This document shows positions 1-6,211 of a DNA stretch of 11,713 bases, one piece after another; the stretch's first letter is position 1, and each line of letters begins with the position of its first letter. The position numbers were made by a program, and so were the translations under genes. The stretch covers positions 1-11,713 of the forward strand of contig JAFAHP010000072.1 of assembly GCA_019237175.1 (NCBI GenBank), in the 5' to 3' direction. The notes under the pieces were generated by a model. That model had not been told where the DNA came from, did not search any database, and worked only from the letters and a program-made list of their open reading frames with translations. The DNA is from Alphaproteobacteria bacterium. GTDB lineage: Bacteria; Pseudomonadota; Alphaproteobacteria; ATCC43930; CGMCC-115725.

Positions 1-207
1 CACGGCCTTGGCGCGCATGATGCGGGCGGCACCGGTGATTTCGTCGACGGTTTCACCACGCACCCGCAGCGCGAGCAAAAAGCCGCCCATCTGCGACGGG
101 GTAGCATCACCGCTCATGATGATGTCGAAGGCCGCCTCGGCCTCGCCTTCGCTGAGGCTGCGCCCGGCCGCGACCGTCGCCAGCAGCGATTTGAGATCCC
201 CCGCCAT
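1..207 (-). CDS. trpD: Anthranilate phosphoribosyltransferase, N-terminal part (cut by window edge)
   Basis: Only the first 69 codons are present; the gene runs off the left edge. The protein begins MAGDLKSLLATVAAG and continues through a helical segment (EGEAEAAFDIIMSGDATPSQ, residues about 21-40) and the stretch GGFLLALRVRGETVDEITGA, a typical TrpD N-terminal pattern. TrpD transfers the phosphoribosyl group of PRPP to anthranilate in the second committed step of tryptophan synthesis, in the cytosol. The glycine-rich PRPP-binding loop would lie beyond the window. The ATG at 205-207 gives the usual family N-terminus; the frame stays open upstream to a GTG at 304-306, but that extension has no family look. 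The upstream neighbour is a divergent toxin-antitoxin pair rather than trpG. No strong ribosome-binding site is visible. Confidence 0.9.
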   Translation of the reverse strand, partial: MAGDLKSLLATVAAGRSLSEGEAEAAFDIIMSGDATPSQMGGFLLALRVRGETVDEITGAARIMRAKAV

Positions 208-335
208 CAGAAGGCCTTGTGACCTGTCCCCGAACCCATGTGCGGCGCCCGCTGTAAAACCCGCTATCGTTATATCAGCGCCAAGCCATCGACGAAAACC
301 GATCACCCGTCCCCGCGCTCGTCAAAATCGCCATA

Positions 336-364
336 TTGATAGACATCAAGACATCAACTGTACT
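336..364 (+). promoter_or_regulatory. Candidate vapBC promoter giving a nearly leaderless transcript
   Basis: A TTGATA box (336-341) and a TGTACT box (359-364) are separated by 17 bases, fitting a sigma-70 type promoter with a 4/6 match at -10. Transcription would start near 371, only about six bases before the antitoxin ATG at 377. The -10 box lies between the arms of the inverted repeat at 344-375. Assigned by eye. Confidence 0.4.
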
Positions 365-375
365 ACGTCTTGATG
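344..375 (+). promoter_or_regulatory. 9-bp inverted repeat, candidate antitoxin operator
   Basis: CATCAAGAC (344-352) and GTCTTGATG (367-375) are perfect inverted repeats separated by 14 bases. The pair brackets the candidate -10 box and ends one base before the antitoxin start codon. Type II antitoxins with ribbon-helix-helix domains commonly bind such palindromes to repress their own operon, so this is the natural autoregulatory site. Confidence 0.55.
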
Positions 376-376
376 C

Positions 377-625
377 ATGCGAACGACCTTGACGATCGAT
401 GACGATGTTGCCGTGTTGCTCGAACGGTTGCGAAGGACACGGAATTTGAACTTCAAGGCGCTGGTCAACGAAGCGCTGCGCCGCGGGCTCCACGAGATGA
501 CCGAAGTGAAAAAGCCGCGCCAGCCCTTTCAGACCCGGTCAGTCTCGCTTGGCCGTCTGCGCATTGCGAGCCTCGACAATGTGGCCGAGGCGCTGGCGAT
601 CGCCGAGGGCGAGGGCTTTCGTTGA
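377..625 (+). CDS. vapB: VapB-type ribbon-helix-helix antitoxin
   Basis: The protein has 82 residues. Its N-terminus (MRTTLTIDDDVAVLLERLRR, then a segment with KALVNEALRRGL) fits a ribbon-helix-helix DNA-binding fold: a short beta strand followed by two helices, residues about 2-40. The remainder (about 45-82), including a segment beginning QTRSVSLGRLRIASLDNVAEAL, is the likely toxin-neutralising tail. By family knowledge it should bind the VapC toxin encoded immediately downstream and repress the operon with it. The ATG at 377 has no Shine-Dalgarno sequence, and the candidate promoter implies a leader of only a few bases. The stop overlaps the toxin start in TTGA (622-625), so translation of the two is probably coupled. 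Assignment to the VapB group rests on the fold and the partner. Confidence 0.85.
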   Translation: MRTTLTIDDDVAVLLERLRRTRNLNFKALVNEALRRGLHEMTEVKKPRQPFQTRSVSLGRLRIASLDNVAEALAIAEGEGFR

Positions 626-1053
626 TCCTGATCGACGCCAACATCCTGATTTACGCCCACGTCGCATCATTACCCCAGCATCAGCGGGCGCGCGACTGGC
701 TCGATCGCCAACTCAACGGGTTCGCCCGCGTCGGATTGCCGTGGGTCAGCCTTCTGGCGTTTCTGCGTCTCGTTACAAACCCCAGGATCTTCGAGCACGC
801 CGAGCCGGTCGAGCAAGCGTCGGCGCAGGTGTCGATGTGGCTTGCCAATGATCTCGTTTGGGTGCCGCAACCGACCGAACGTCACCCTGCCGTCCTCGAG
901 ACATTGCTCGCATTACCGGGCATTTACGGGAACTTGGTGCCGGACGCCCACTTGGCGGCGCTCGCAATAGAACATGGGTTGACCATATGCTCGGCGGACG
1001 CCGATTTCGCGCGATTCCCCGGACTGAGTTGGTCGAACCCGCTTATCCCCTAA
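622..1053 (+). CDS. vapC: VapC-type PIN-domain ribonuclease toxin
   Basis: The protein has 143 residues, the usual size of a single PIN domain. It opens with MILIDANILIYAH, carrying the first metal-binding aspartate (D5). Later acidic residues are D108 in NLVPDAHLAALA and D126/D128 in ICSADADFARFPGL. The segment PWVSLLAFLRLVTNPRIF (40-57) matches a VapC subgroup in which the usual second acidic residue of the PIN site is not obvious. VapC toxins cleave RNA (tRNA or rRNA in studied cases) when the antitoxin is degraded; the target here cannot be told. The start is a TTG overlapping the antitoxin stop by four bases, and no other start would preserve the DAN motif. The gene ends in a 190-base gap before the dCTP deaminase. 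Confidence 0.9.
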   Translation: MILIDANILIYAHVASLPQHQRARDWLDRQLNGFARVGLPWVSLLAFLRLVTNPRIFEHAEPVEQASAQVSMWLANDLVWVPQPTERHPAVLETLLALPGIYGNLVPDAHLAALAIEHGLTICSADADFARFPGLSWSNPLIP

Positions 1054-1244
1054 ACCAGCATTGGAAGCGAGTACGCGGCACGCCGGCAAGGACAGCTGAC
1101 CAGTTCGTTTCAACCGGCGTAGCCCAGTAAACAATTCGGCCGCAGGTGCGGCGCTACGAGAAAACGACAAGTCTATGCTGTGGGGTATTCGCTGCTGTCT
1201 AGGTGGCGTAGATAAACGCTGTGATCCACGCGGATAACACGTGT

Positions 1245-2489
1245 ATGACGAAACCGATCGAGCCCGTACTGTTCCCACTACCCGAACCCGAGCGATCCAG
1301 CGGAGAATTGTTTCCGCCCCCGGAACCGAGAGAGCTTGAACACGCTACGGGGATCTTGCCGTCACAATTGTTGCGGGACGCAATCGATCGTACCCGCGAG
1401 ATCCAATCGCTGGAACCTATCGATAACGACCAGATCCAACCCGCGAGCATTGATCTGCGCCTAGGAAAAGTGGCTCATCGTGTTCGCGCCAGTTTTCTCC
1501 CGGGACCCGACCACACGGTCGCGCAGAAGTTGAGCGCCTTGTCTCTTCATACCCTCGATCTCCGTAGCGGCGCTGTCTTGGAGAAGGACTGTGTTTATAT
1601 TGTGCAATTGTTGGAACATTTAGACCTGCGGTACCGCACATCTGGTTCCGCTAATCCAAAAAGTTCGACAGGTCGGCTTAATGTATTCGCACGCGTAATT
1701 ACTGATTATGGTACAGAATTCGACCATATAAAATCCAATTACTCCGGGCCGCTCTATGCTGAATTATCACCTCGGTCCTTTAGCATTCTCGTTCGAACAG
1801 GTTCACGGCTGGTGCAGCTTCGTGTTCGCCGAGGAAGACCAACATCGAGCAACGCCGCCCTGCGCCGACTGCACGAAGAGGTCGGCTTCAACATAGTGCC
1901 CCCGGGTGCGCCTTTAGGCAGGGAATTGATCGAGGGCGGTCTCGCAGTTACTGTTGACGTAAGCGGGACCCTGCAGCGTGGGTTTGTAGGCTACAAAGCT
2001 AGAAAGCATGCGCCTGTCATTGATGTTGATGTGACGAATCACTACGATCTCCGAGATTTTTGGGATCCTGTATTTAAATCTAATAACGAAGGAATAATAT
2101 TAGATCCAGAGGATTTCTACATACTTGCGTCGCGAGAGGCCGTCGCTATACCGACGGACCAGGCGGCGGAAATGCTGGCGTACGACACGCTGGTTGGCGA
2201 ATTTCGAGTGCATTATGCGGGTTTTTTTGATCCCGGCTTTGGCATGGCCGAGACGGGAGGCAAGGGAAGCCGTGCAGTGCTAGAGGTGCGCGCACACGAG
2301 GTCCCGTTCCTCTTAGAGCACGGCCAAATCATTGGACGGCTGGTCTACGAGCGTCTGATCACCGGGCCCGACAAACTTTATGGAAGCGCGATCGGCTCTT
2401 CCTATCAGCGCCAAGGCCTGACCCTGTCGAGGCACTTCAAGCCTTTTCCTGCCGGGATGAGACTGACCGAGCGCGCTGCCGCAGGATAA
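1245..2489 (+). CDS. dcd: 2'-Deoxycytidine 5'-triphosphate deaminase, two-domain form
   Basis: The protein (414 residues from the chosen ATG) resembles the long dCTP deaminase of alphaproteobacteria, in which two dUTPase/Dcd-like folds are joined in one chain. It converts dCTP to dUTP and ammonia, supplying dUMP for thymidylate synthesis. Visible motifs are QIQPASIDLRLG (about 63-74) and ANPKSSTGR (136-144) in the first half, and YAGFFDPGFG (324-333) plus RAVLEV (343-348) in the second half. E347 falls where E. coli Dcd carries its catalytic glutamate. The family core begins at TGILPSQ (about 35), so the Pro/Glu-rich first 34 residues are extra. An in-frame GTG at 1221 has AGGTGG 14 bases upstream and would add eight residues; neither start is decisive. 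Lines at 1681 and 2041 are about one-third GC, far below the neighbouring genes. Confidence 0.85.
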   Translation: MTKPIEPVLFPLPEPERSSGELFPPPEPRELEHATGILPSQLLRDAIDRTREIQSLEPIDNDQIQPASIDLRLGKVAHRVRASFLPGPDHTVAQKLSALSLHTLDLRSGAVLEKDCVYIVQLLEHLDLRYRTSGSANPKSSTGRLNVFARVITDYGTEFDHIKSNYSGPLYAELSPRSFSILVRTGSRLVQLRVRRGRPTSSNAALRRLHEEVGFNIVPPGAPLGRELIEGGLAVTVDVSGTLQRGFVGYKARKHAPVIDVDVTNHYDLRDFWDPVFKSNNEGIILDPEDFYILASREAVAIPTDQAAEMLAYDTLVGEFRVHYAGFFDPGFGMAETGGKGSRAVLEVRAHEVPFLLEHGQIIGRLVYERLITGPDKLYGSAIGSSYQRQGLTLSRHFKPFPAGMRLTERAAAG

Positions 2490-2516
2490 ATTCAAGCGGC
2501 AACTCCGTAGGACTCA

Positions 2517-2544
2517 TTGCCCGCTGCCGACCGGCGGCTATATT
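2517..2544 (+). promoter_or_regulatory. Candidate promoter for the acyl-CoA dehydrogenase gene
   Basis: TTGCCC (2517-2522) and TATATT (2539-2544) are separated by 16 bases. The -10 box differs from consensus at one position. A start about seven bases downstream would fall on or beside the A of the ATG at 2551, implying a leaderless mRNA. That agrees with the lack of a Shine-Dalgarno sequence there. Assigned by eye only. Confidence 0.35.
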
Positions 2545-2550
2545 CGCGGG

Positions 2551-3699
2551 ATGGATTTTGTGCTTTCGGATGAGCAGCGGGCGTTTCAGGAGACCGCACG
2601 GGTCTTCGCCCGCGAGGAATGGCTGCCGCACGCACCTTTTTGGGACGAGCGCCAGGAGTTTCCGGTCGAGGCGTTGCGGAGCGCGGCCGCGCTCGGTTTT
2701 GCTGCGATCTATGTCGGCGAGGAGTTCGGCGGCAGCGGGCTCGGCCGCGTCGATGCCGCGATCCTGTTCGAGGAACTGGCTGCCGCCTGCGTGTCGACCG
2801 CCGCATATCTCTCGATCCACAACATGGTGTCATGGATGATCGACCGCTTTGGCAGCAGCGAGCAACGCGCCCGCTTTCTGCCAAAGCTGACGACGATGGA
2901 TCATCTCGCCAGTTATTGCCTGACCGAGCCGGGCAGCGGCTCGGATGCGGCGGCATTGGCGACCCGCGCTCGGCGCGACGGCGGGGATTATGTGCTGAAC
3001 GGCACCAAGGCGTTCATCTCGGGCGCTGGCGCCGGCGACATCTACCTCGCGATGGTTCGGACCGGGGGCGAAGGCCCGCGCGGCATCTCCTGCCTCGTTG
3101 TCGAGAACGGCACATCTGGCCTCTCTTTTGGCAAGAAAGAAAAGAAGCTCGGCTGGAACACGCAGCCGACCGCGATGGTGATTTTCGAGGATTGCCGGGT
3201 TCCCGTTGCCAACCGGCTTGGGGACGAGGGCGAGGGGTTCCGGATCGCAATGATGGGGCTCGACGGCGGGCGCCTCAATATCGCGGCGTGCTCGCTCGGC
3301 GGGGCGCGCGCCTGTCTCGAAGCGACGCGAGCGCACCTGCTCGAGCGCCGCCAATTCGGGCGCCCGCTCGGCGAATTCCAGGCGTTGCAATTCAAGCTCG
3401 CCGACATGGCGACCGAGCTCGATGCAGCGCGGTTGATGGTGTGGCGCGGTGCGGCCAGCCTCGATGCCGCCGATCCGCATGCGGTTATCCATTGCGCAAT
3501 GGCCAAGCGTTTTGCCACCGACGCCGGGTTCCGCATTTGCAACGAGGCGCTGCAGCTGTTCGGCGGCTACGGCTATCTCAAGGACTTTCCGATCGAGCGC
3601 TATCTGCGCGACGTGCGCGTCCACCAAATCCTCGAAGGGACCAACGAGATCATGCGGGTCATCATCGCCCGCCGGCTGCTCGGCCCTTCGAATGCGTGA
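2551..3699 (+). CDS. Acyl-CoA dehydrogenase, probably isobutyryl-CoA dehydrogenase
   Basis: A full-length acyl-CoA dehydrogenase of 382 residues. The helical N-terminal domain spans about 1-120, the beta domain with the flavin motif CLTEPGSGSD spans about 120-220, and the helical C-terminal domain follows. That last domain carries RRQFGRPLGEFQALQFKLAD, LFGGYGYLKDFPIERYLRD and ILEGTNEIMR. E362 in LEGT occupies the catalytic-base position of the short/medium-chain group. The enzyme is a soluble FAD homotetramer that passes electrons to ETF. Assignment to isobutyryl-CoA (valine pathway) rests on two later enzymes of that branch being encoded downstream on the same strand. 2-Methylbutyryl-CoA or a short straight-chain acyl-CoA remains possible. 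The ATG at 2551 gives the standard family N-terminus (MDFVLSDEQ). Confidence 0.9.
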   Translation: MDFVLSDEQRAFQETARVFAREEWLPHAPFWDERQEFPVEALRSAAALGFAAIYVGEEFGGSGLGRVDAAILFEELAAACVSTAAYLSIHNMVSWMIDRFGSSEQRARFLPKLTTMDHLASYCLTEPGSGSDAAALATRARRDGGDYVLNGTKAFISGAGAGDIYLAMVRTGGEGPRGISCLVVENGTSGLSFGKKEKKLGWNTQPTAMVIFEDCRVPVANRLGDEGEGFRIAMMGLDGGRLNIAACSLGGARACLEATRAHLLERRQFGRPLGEFQALQFKLADMATELDAARLMVWRGAASLDAADPHAVIHCAMAKRFATDAGFRICNEALQLFGGYGYLKDFPIERYLRDVRVHQILEGTNEIMRVIIARRLLGPSNA

Positions 3700-3774
3700 G
3701 TTCGCTGCGCGGCGCGAGAGCGATCGAATTGTTCGCGACTTATCACGGTATCCGCCCGCACCTCGGGACGCTCA

Positions 3775-4260
3775 GTGTTTACTTTTCCCTTCGAAAGGAA
3801 GCCGATACCTATCCTGGCCGACGATGTTCAGACCCTCCACGATTATGCAGAAGGCGTGATGACCCGCGCTGGGCACCACGCCCCACAGATAAGCGCTATT
3901 GCCCTCGCCATCCTCGGGGGGATCATCTGGCGCGTCGAACCCGGCTCGATCGAAATCAAACAGTACGACGGAGATCTTGCGAACGTGTTGTGGTGGACCA
4001 GTGGTGCAACCGCTCGGCGATATGCATGCGCTTATAACCACAATACGGGCGAGATCGAGATCCGCGACCGCAGCATCCGCGGGCAAGTCCTGCACAGCTT
4101 CACCAATGCCACCCCGGTTGCTGGTGTGGAGCAAATTTTTCAACGCTGTAAGCGATTGCCTGGCTACTCGAAGGCCCAAAGGACTCAATCGCCTGAAACA
4201 CGTCTTGGCCGGGCTTGGCCCGGCCATCCACGAGACGAGCTCCGAGACCTGCTGGATTAA
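3775..4260 (+). CDS. Unrecognised small protein with repeat-derived C-terminal tail
   Basis: I do not recognise a named family. The protein has 161 residues from a GTG start with a weak GGGA six bases upstream; a later start cannot be excluded. It has no signal peptide; one short hydrophobic stretch (ISAIALAILGGIIW, about 39-52) is more like a buried core than a membrane anchor. The middle (IEIKQYDGDLANVLWWTSGA, then YACAYNHNTGEIEIRDRS) looks like a beta-rich globular fold, and the sequence reads as a genuine protein to about GVEQIFQRC (residue 125). The remaining tail is Arg/Pro-rich and is translated partly from the left inverted repeat at 4207-4235. The stop lies four bases before the GIY-YIG start, which fits an original gene of about 125 residues whose end was replaced by an insertion. 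Confidence 0.6.
   Translation: MFTFPFERKPIPILADDVQTLHDYAEGVMTRAGHHAPQISAIALAILGGIIWRVEPGSIEIKQYDGDLANVLWWTSGATARRYACAYNHNTGEIEIRDRSIRGQVLHSFTNATPVAGVEQIFQRCKRLPGYSKAQRTQSPETRLGRAWPGHPRDELRDLLD
4207..4235 (+). repeat. Left inverted repeat of the GIY-YIG unit, with internal hairpin
   Basis: This 29-base arm contains a perfect hairpin at 4207-4225: GGCCGGGC, loop TTG, GCCCGGCC. It continues into ATCCACGAGA, the part shared with the right arm. GC-rich palindromes followed by ATCCACGA are common interspersed repeats in alphaproteobacterial genomes, so this may be one member of a large family. Confidence 0.75.
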
Positions 4261-4264
4261 CCCA

Positions 4265-4549
4265 ATGGCCGCCGGATGGGTGTACATCATGACAAATCGG
4301 CCGAACGGGACGCTGTACGTCGGGGTGACCGACAATCTTCCGCGCCGCGCTTGGGAACACCGTGGAGGTCTGATCGACGGCTTCACTAGGCGCTACGGCT
4401 TAAAGCGCCTCGTTTATTACGAACACCATGCTGATATCCGCGAGGCGCGGCAGCGCGAGCAGATGAAGCACTACCCGCGTGCGTGGAAGGTTCGGCTGAT
4501 ACTCCTCAACAACCCTAAGTGGGATGATTTATCTAACGACGTGGTGTGA
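4265..4549 (+). CDS. Stand-alone GIY-YIG domain nuclease
   Basis: A 94-residue single-domain protein of the UPF0213/YhbQ-like GIY-YIG group, widespread in alphaproteobacteria. The motif pair is GWVYIM (4-9, Y7) and LYVGVT (17-22, Y18). RRAWEHRGG (27-35) supplies the conserved arginine and histidine, QRE (63-65) holds the likely metal-binding glutamate E65, and NPKWDDL (83-89) is the usual C-terminal motif. Family enzymes cut DNA; the target of this subgroup is not known to me. Related proteins usually read REK-x-I/L-K-x-W after the glutamate, and here REQMKHY is one residue shorter. The ATG at 4265 lies four bases after the previous stop and has no good ribosome-binding site. The frame is open further upstream, but only through the repeat and the preceding gene. 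Confidence 0.9.
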   Translation: MAAGWVYIMTNRPNGTLYVGVTDNLPRRAWEHRGGLIDGFTRRYGLKRLVYYEHHADIREARQREQMKHYPRAWKVRLILLNNPKWDDLSNDVV

Positions 4550-4578
4550 TCTCGTGGATTGCCGGGCCAAGCCCGGCC
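4550..4578 (-). repeat. Right inverted repeat of the GIY-YIG unit
   Basis: This arm is the reverse complement of 4207-4235 except at position 4560. It holds a 7-bp hairpin (GCCGGGC, loop CAA, GCCCGGC, 4561-4577) directly after the nuclease stop codon. Transcribed in either direction it could slow or partly end transcription, although no T-run follows on the plus strand. Confidence 0.75.
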
Positions 4579-4605
4579 ACGAACGAAAAGGAAAATTTGA
4601 TAGGC

Positions 4606-5100
4606 ATGCCCAGGGGCGAAGAGAGTCTTTCCGATGGCAGAGCGCAACCGCGATGCGCCGGCTCGGTCCGGTTGCGGTCGATGACCGATAAGGATGTTGC
4701 CGCAGGCGTATCACTGCTCGCGCAGCTTGGCTACGAGATGACCGCGGACGAACTCGCACAACGGCTGCGCGACGTGTTGTCGACGCCCGGTCATGCAGCG
4801 CTGGTCGCTGTCATCGGCGCGCGGATCGTCGGGCTGGCGCATGTTTTCGACCGGCCGGCAATCGAAAATCCGCGCGAGGCGGTCGTGCAGGCGATCGTTG
4901 TCGACGAAGGAAACCGTCGCGCTGGTGTCGGTCGGTGCTTGATGGCCGCGGCCGAGCGTTTTGGTAAGGAACGGAATTGTTGTTCCGTGGTCTTGAGCTC
5001 GAATGTCGGCCGCGCGCCAGCGCACGCATTTTATGCCGCGCTCGGTTATCGCGTCTCGGCAACCTCGTTGGTCCTGCGCAAACCGCTGTCGACGCAATGA
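4606..5100 (+). CDS. GNAT-family N-acetyltransferase
   Basis: The protein has 164 residues with a GNAT fold. It opens with VRLRSMTDKDVAAGVSLLAQ (21-40), the usual first strand and helix. The acetyl-CoA loop is RRAGVG (104-109), matching R-x-x-G-x-G, preceded by the strand VVQAIVVDE. The end, AFYAALGYRV (141-150), carries the family's Y-x-x-LGY ending. It should transfer an acetyl group from acetyl-CoA to an amine; the substrate cannot be read from sequence. The ATG at 4606 is chosen because the domain's first strand starts before the internal ATG at 4681; an AAGGA lies about 13 bases upstream, a rather long spacing. The stop overlaps the next start in ATGA (5097-5100), so it is translationally tied to the valine-pathway hydrolase. 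Confidence 0.88.
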   Translation: MPRGEESLSDGRAQPRCAGSVRLRSMTDKDVAAGVSLLAQLGYEMTADELAQRLRDVLSTPGHAALVAVIGARIVGLAHVFDRPAIENPREAVVQAIVVDEGNRRAGVGRCLMAAAERFGKERNCCSVVLSSNVGRAPAHAFYAALGYRVSATSLVLRKPLSTQ

Positions 5101-6188
5101 CCGAGAATAGCGAGGAGATCCTTTTCGGCCGCGCGGGCGGCGTCGCGACGCTGACAATCAATCGGCCGCAGGCACTGAACGCGCTGACCTTGACGAACTA
5201 CCGGCGCATCGCGCCGGCACTGGCCGCCTGGGCCGCCGACCCGAAGGTGCGCGTGGTCGTCGTCAGCGGCGCCGGTGGTCGGGCCTTTTGCGCGGGCGGC
5301 GATGTGCGTGCGGTCCACGAGGCCGGGCGAGGGATTAGCGATGCCCGCGATTTGACCGCGACCTTCTTTCGCGAGGAATATCAGCTGATCCGCGACATCC
5401 ACCGCTTTCCAAAACCTTATGTCGCGATCATCGATGGGATCACGATGGGCGGTGGTGTCGGCATTTCGGTCAACGGCGCCTACCGTGTCGCGAGCGAGCG
5501 GACCTTGTTCGCGATGCCCGAGACCGGGATCGGGCTCTTCCCTGATGTCGGGGCGACGCGGTTTCTGAACCGCTGTCCCGGGTGGATCGGCCGCTATCTC
5601 GGGCTGAGCGGCGCCCGTCTCAAAGCCGCCGATGCGTTTTATTGCGGCTTTGCGACGCATGTTGTGGCACAGGATCGCATTGAGCCGTTGCTGGCGGCGC
5701 TCGCGGGGACCGGGTGGCGGGGCGGCCGCGAGTTTGCCCAGGTGGAGGCGCTGCTCGGCGAGCACTCGACAGAGATCGGGCCCGCTCCGATTGCGGCGCT
5801 ACAGCCGGCAATCGATCGCGCCTTTGCCGCCGACACGATCGAGGCGATCCTGGATGCGCTCGCTGCCGAAGCAGTCTCCGGGGGCCCCGATGCCGCTTGG
5901 GCCGGCGAAACCCGCACCGGCCTTCTGACGAAATCGCCGACCAGTCTCAAGGTCACACTGCGGCAGTTGCTCGTCGGGCGCGATTACGATCTCGAACAGG
6001 CGCTGCAGCTCGAATACCGGCTCACCCAGCATTTCATGGCGGCGCATGATTTTTACGAGGGCGTGCGGGCCCTGCTGATCCACAAAGACCAAAGGCCGTG
6101 CTGGCAGCCCGCGAGCCTCGGGGCGGTCGACGATGCCACGGTGGAGGCCTATTTCGTGCCTCTCGGCGAGCGCGAGTTGCGCTTTTGA
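5097..6188 (+). CDS. 3-Hydroxyisobutyryl-CoA hydrolase (enoyl-CoA hydratase/isomerase fold)
   Basis: The protein has 363 residues, longer than a plain enoyl-CoA hydratase and right for the HIBCH type. The crotonase core shows VATLTINRPQALNAL (16-30), GRAFCAGGDVRAVH (61-74), the oxyanion-hole region IIDGITMGGGVG (111-122) and FAMPETGIGLFPDVGATRFL. In the last of these, E142 and D150 sit at the positions of the two acidic catalytic residues of human HIBCH. The C-terminal extension, with TKSPTSLKVTLRQL and later DFYEGVRALL, is typical of the group. It hydrolyses 3-hydroxyisobutyryl-CoA to free 3-hydroxyisobutyrate, removing the toxic methacrylyl-CoA branch of valine breakdown. The start overlaps the GNAT stop by four bases. 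The frame is open back to 4977, but that part is GNAT sequence in another frame. Confidence 0.92.
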   Translation: MTENSEEILFGRAGGVATLTINRPQALNALTLTNYRRIAPALAAWAADPKVRVVVVSGAGGRAFCAGGDVRAVHEAGRGISDARDLTATFFREEYQLIRDIHRFPKPYVAIIDGITMGGGVGISVNGAYRVASERTLFAMPETGIGLFPDVGATRFLNRCPGWIGRYLGLSGARLKAADAFYCGFATHVVAQDRIEPLLAALAGTGWRGGREFAQVEALLGEHSTEIGPAPIAALQPAIDRAFAADTIEAILDALAAEAVSGGPDAAWAGETRTGLLTKSPTSLKVTLRQLLVGRDYDLEQALQLEYRLTQHFMAAHDFYEGVRALLIHKDQRPCWQPASLGAVDDATVEAYFVPLGERELRF

Positions 6189-6196
6189 TGGTTGAT

Positions 6197-6204
6197 GGAG
6201 GAGG
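6197..6204 (+). promoter_or_regulatory. Strong ribosome-binding site fixing the dehydrogenase start
   Basis: GGAGGAGG lies seven bases before the ATG at 6212. It settles the choice against the ATG at 6188, which overlaps the previous stop. It is the strongest Shine-Dalgarno sequence in the cluster. Confidence 0.8.
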
Positions 6205-6211
6205 CACGAGA

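Larger units (their letters stand above)
4207..4578 (+). mobile_element. Candidate GIY-YIG cassette bounded by 29-bp inverted repeats
   Basis: The unit is 372 bases long and holds one gene, the GIY-YIG nuclease at 4265-4549, between inverted copies of a 29-bp sequence (4207-4235 and 4550-4578) that match at 28 of 29 positions. The right copy begins on the base after the nuclease stop codon. It sits between the first valine-pathway gene and the rest of that cluster, and the left copy lies inside the 3' end of the preceding gene. There is no transposase and I see no target-site duplication, so movement by itself is inferred. It could also be a repeat-associated gene spread by homologous recombination or by the nuclease. 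Confidence 0.5.

Noticed and set aside
8..373. Plus-strand open frame of 121 codons at the left edge
   Set aside because: It is antisense to trpD and ends in the vapBC operator; its composition is Ser/Arg/Pro-rich.
1139..1152. GCCGC-AGGT-GCGGC hairpin after vapC as a terminator
   Set aside because: It has only a 5-bp stem and no T-run, and lies 85 bases after the stop; not convincing.
2830..3627. Minus-strand open frame of 265 codons opposite the acyl-CoA dehydrogenase
   Set aside because: It is antisense to a confident gene and has no recognisable protein features.
2619..4037. Long plus-strand open frame of 472 codons across the acyl-CoA dehydrogenase
   Set aside because: It is Arg-rich, has no family resemblance and lies in another frame of a clearly recognised enzyme gene; it is a GC-driven shadow.
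3899..4264. Upstream extension of the GIY-YIG frame (would give 216 residues)
   Set aside because: It runs through the preceding gene and the left repeat; the domain starts at MAAGWVYIM (4265).
4977..5096. Upstream extension of the hydrolase frame
   Set aside because: These 40 codons lie over the end of the GNAT gene in another frame and do not resemble the family; the ATG at 5097 in the ATGA overlap gives the normal N-terminus.
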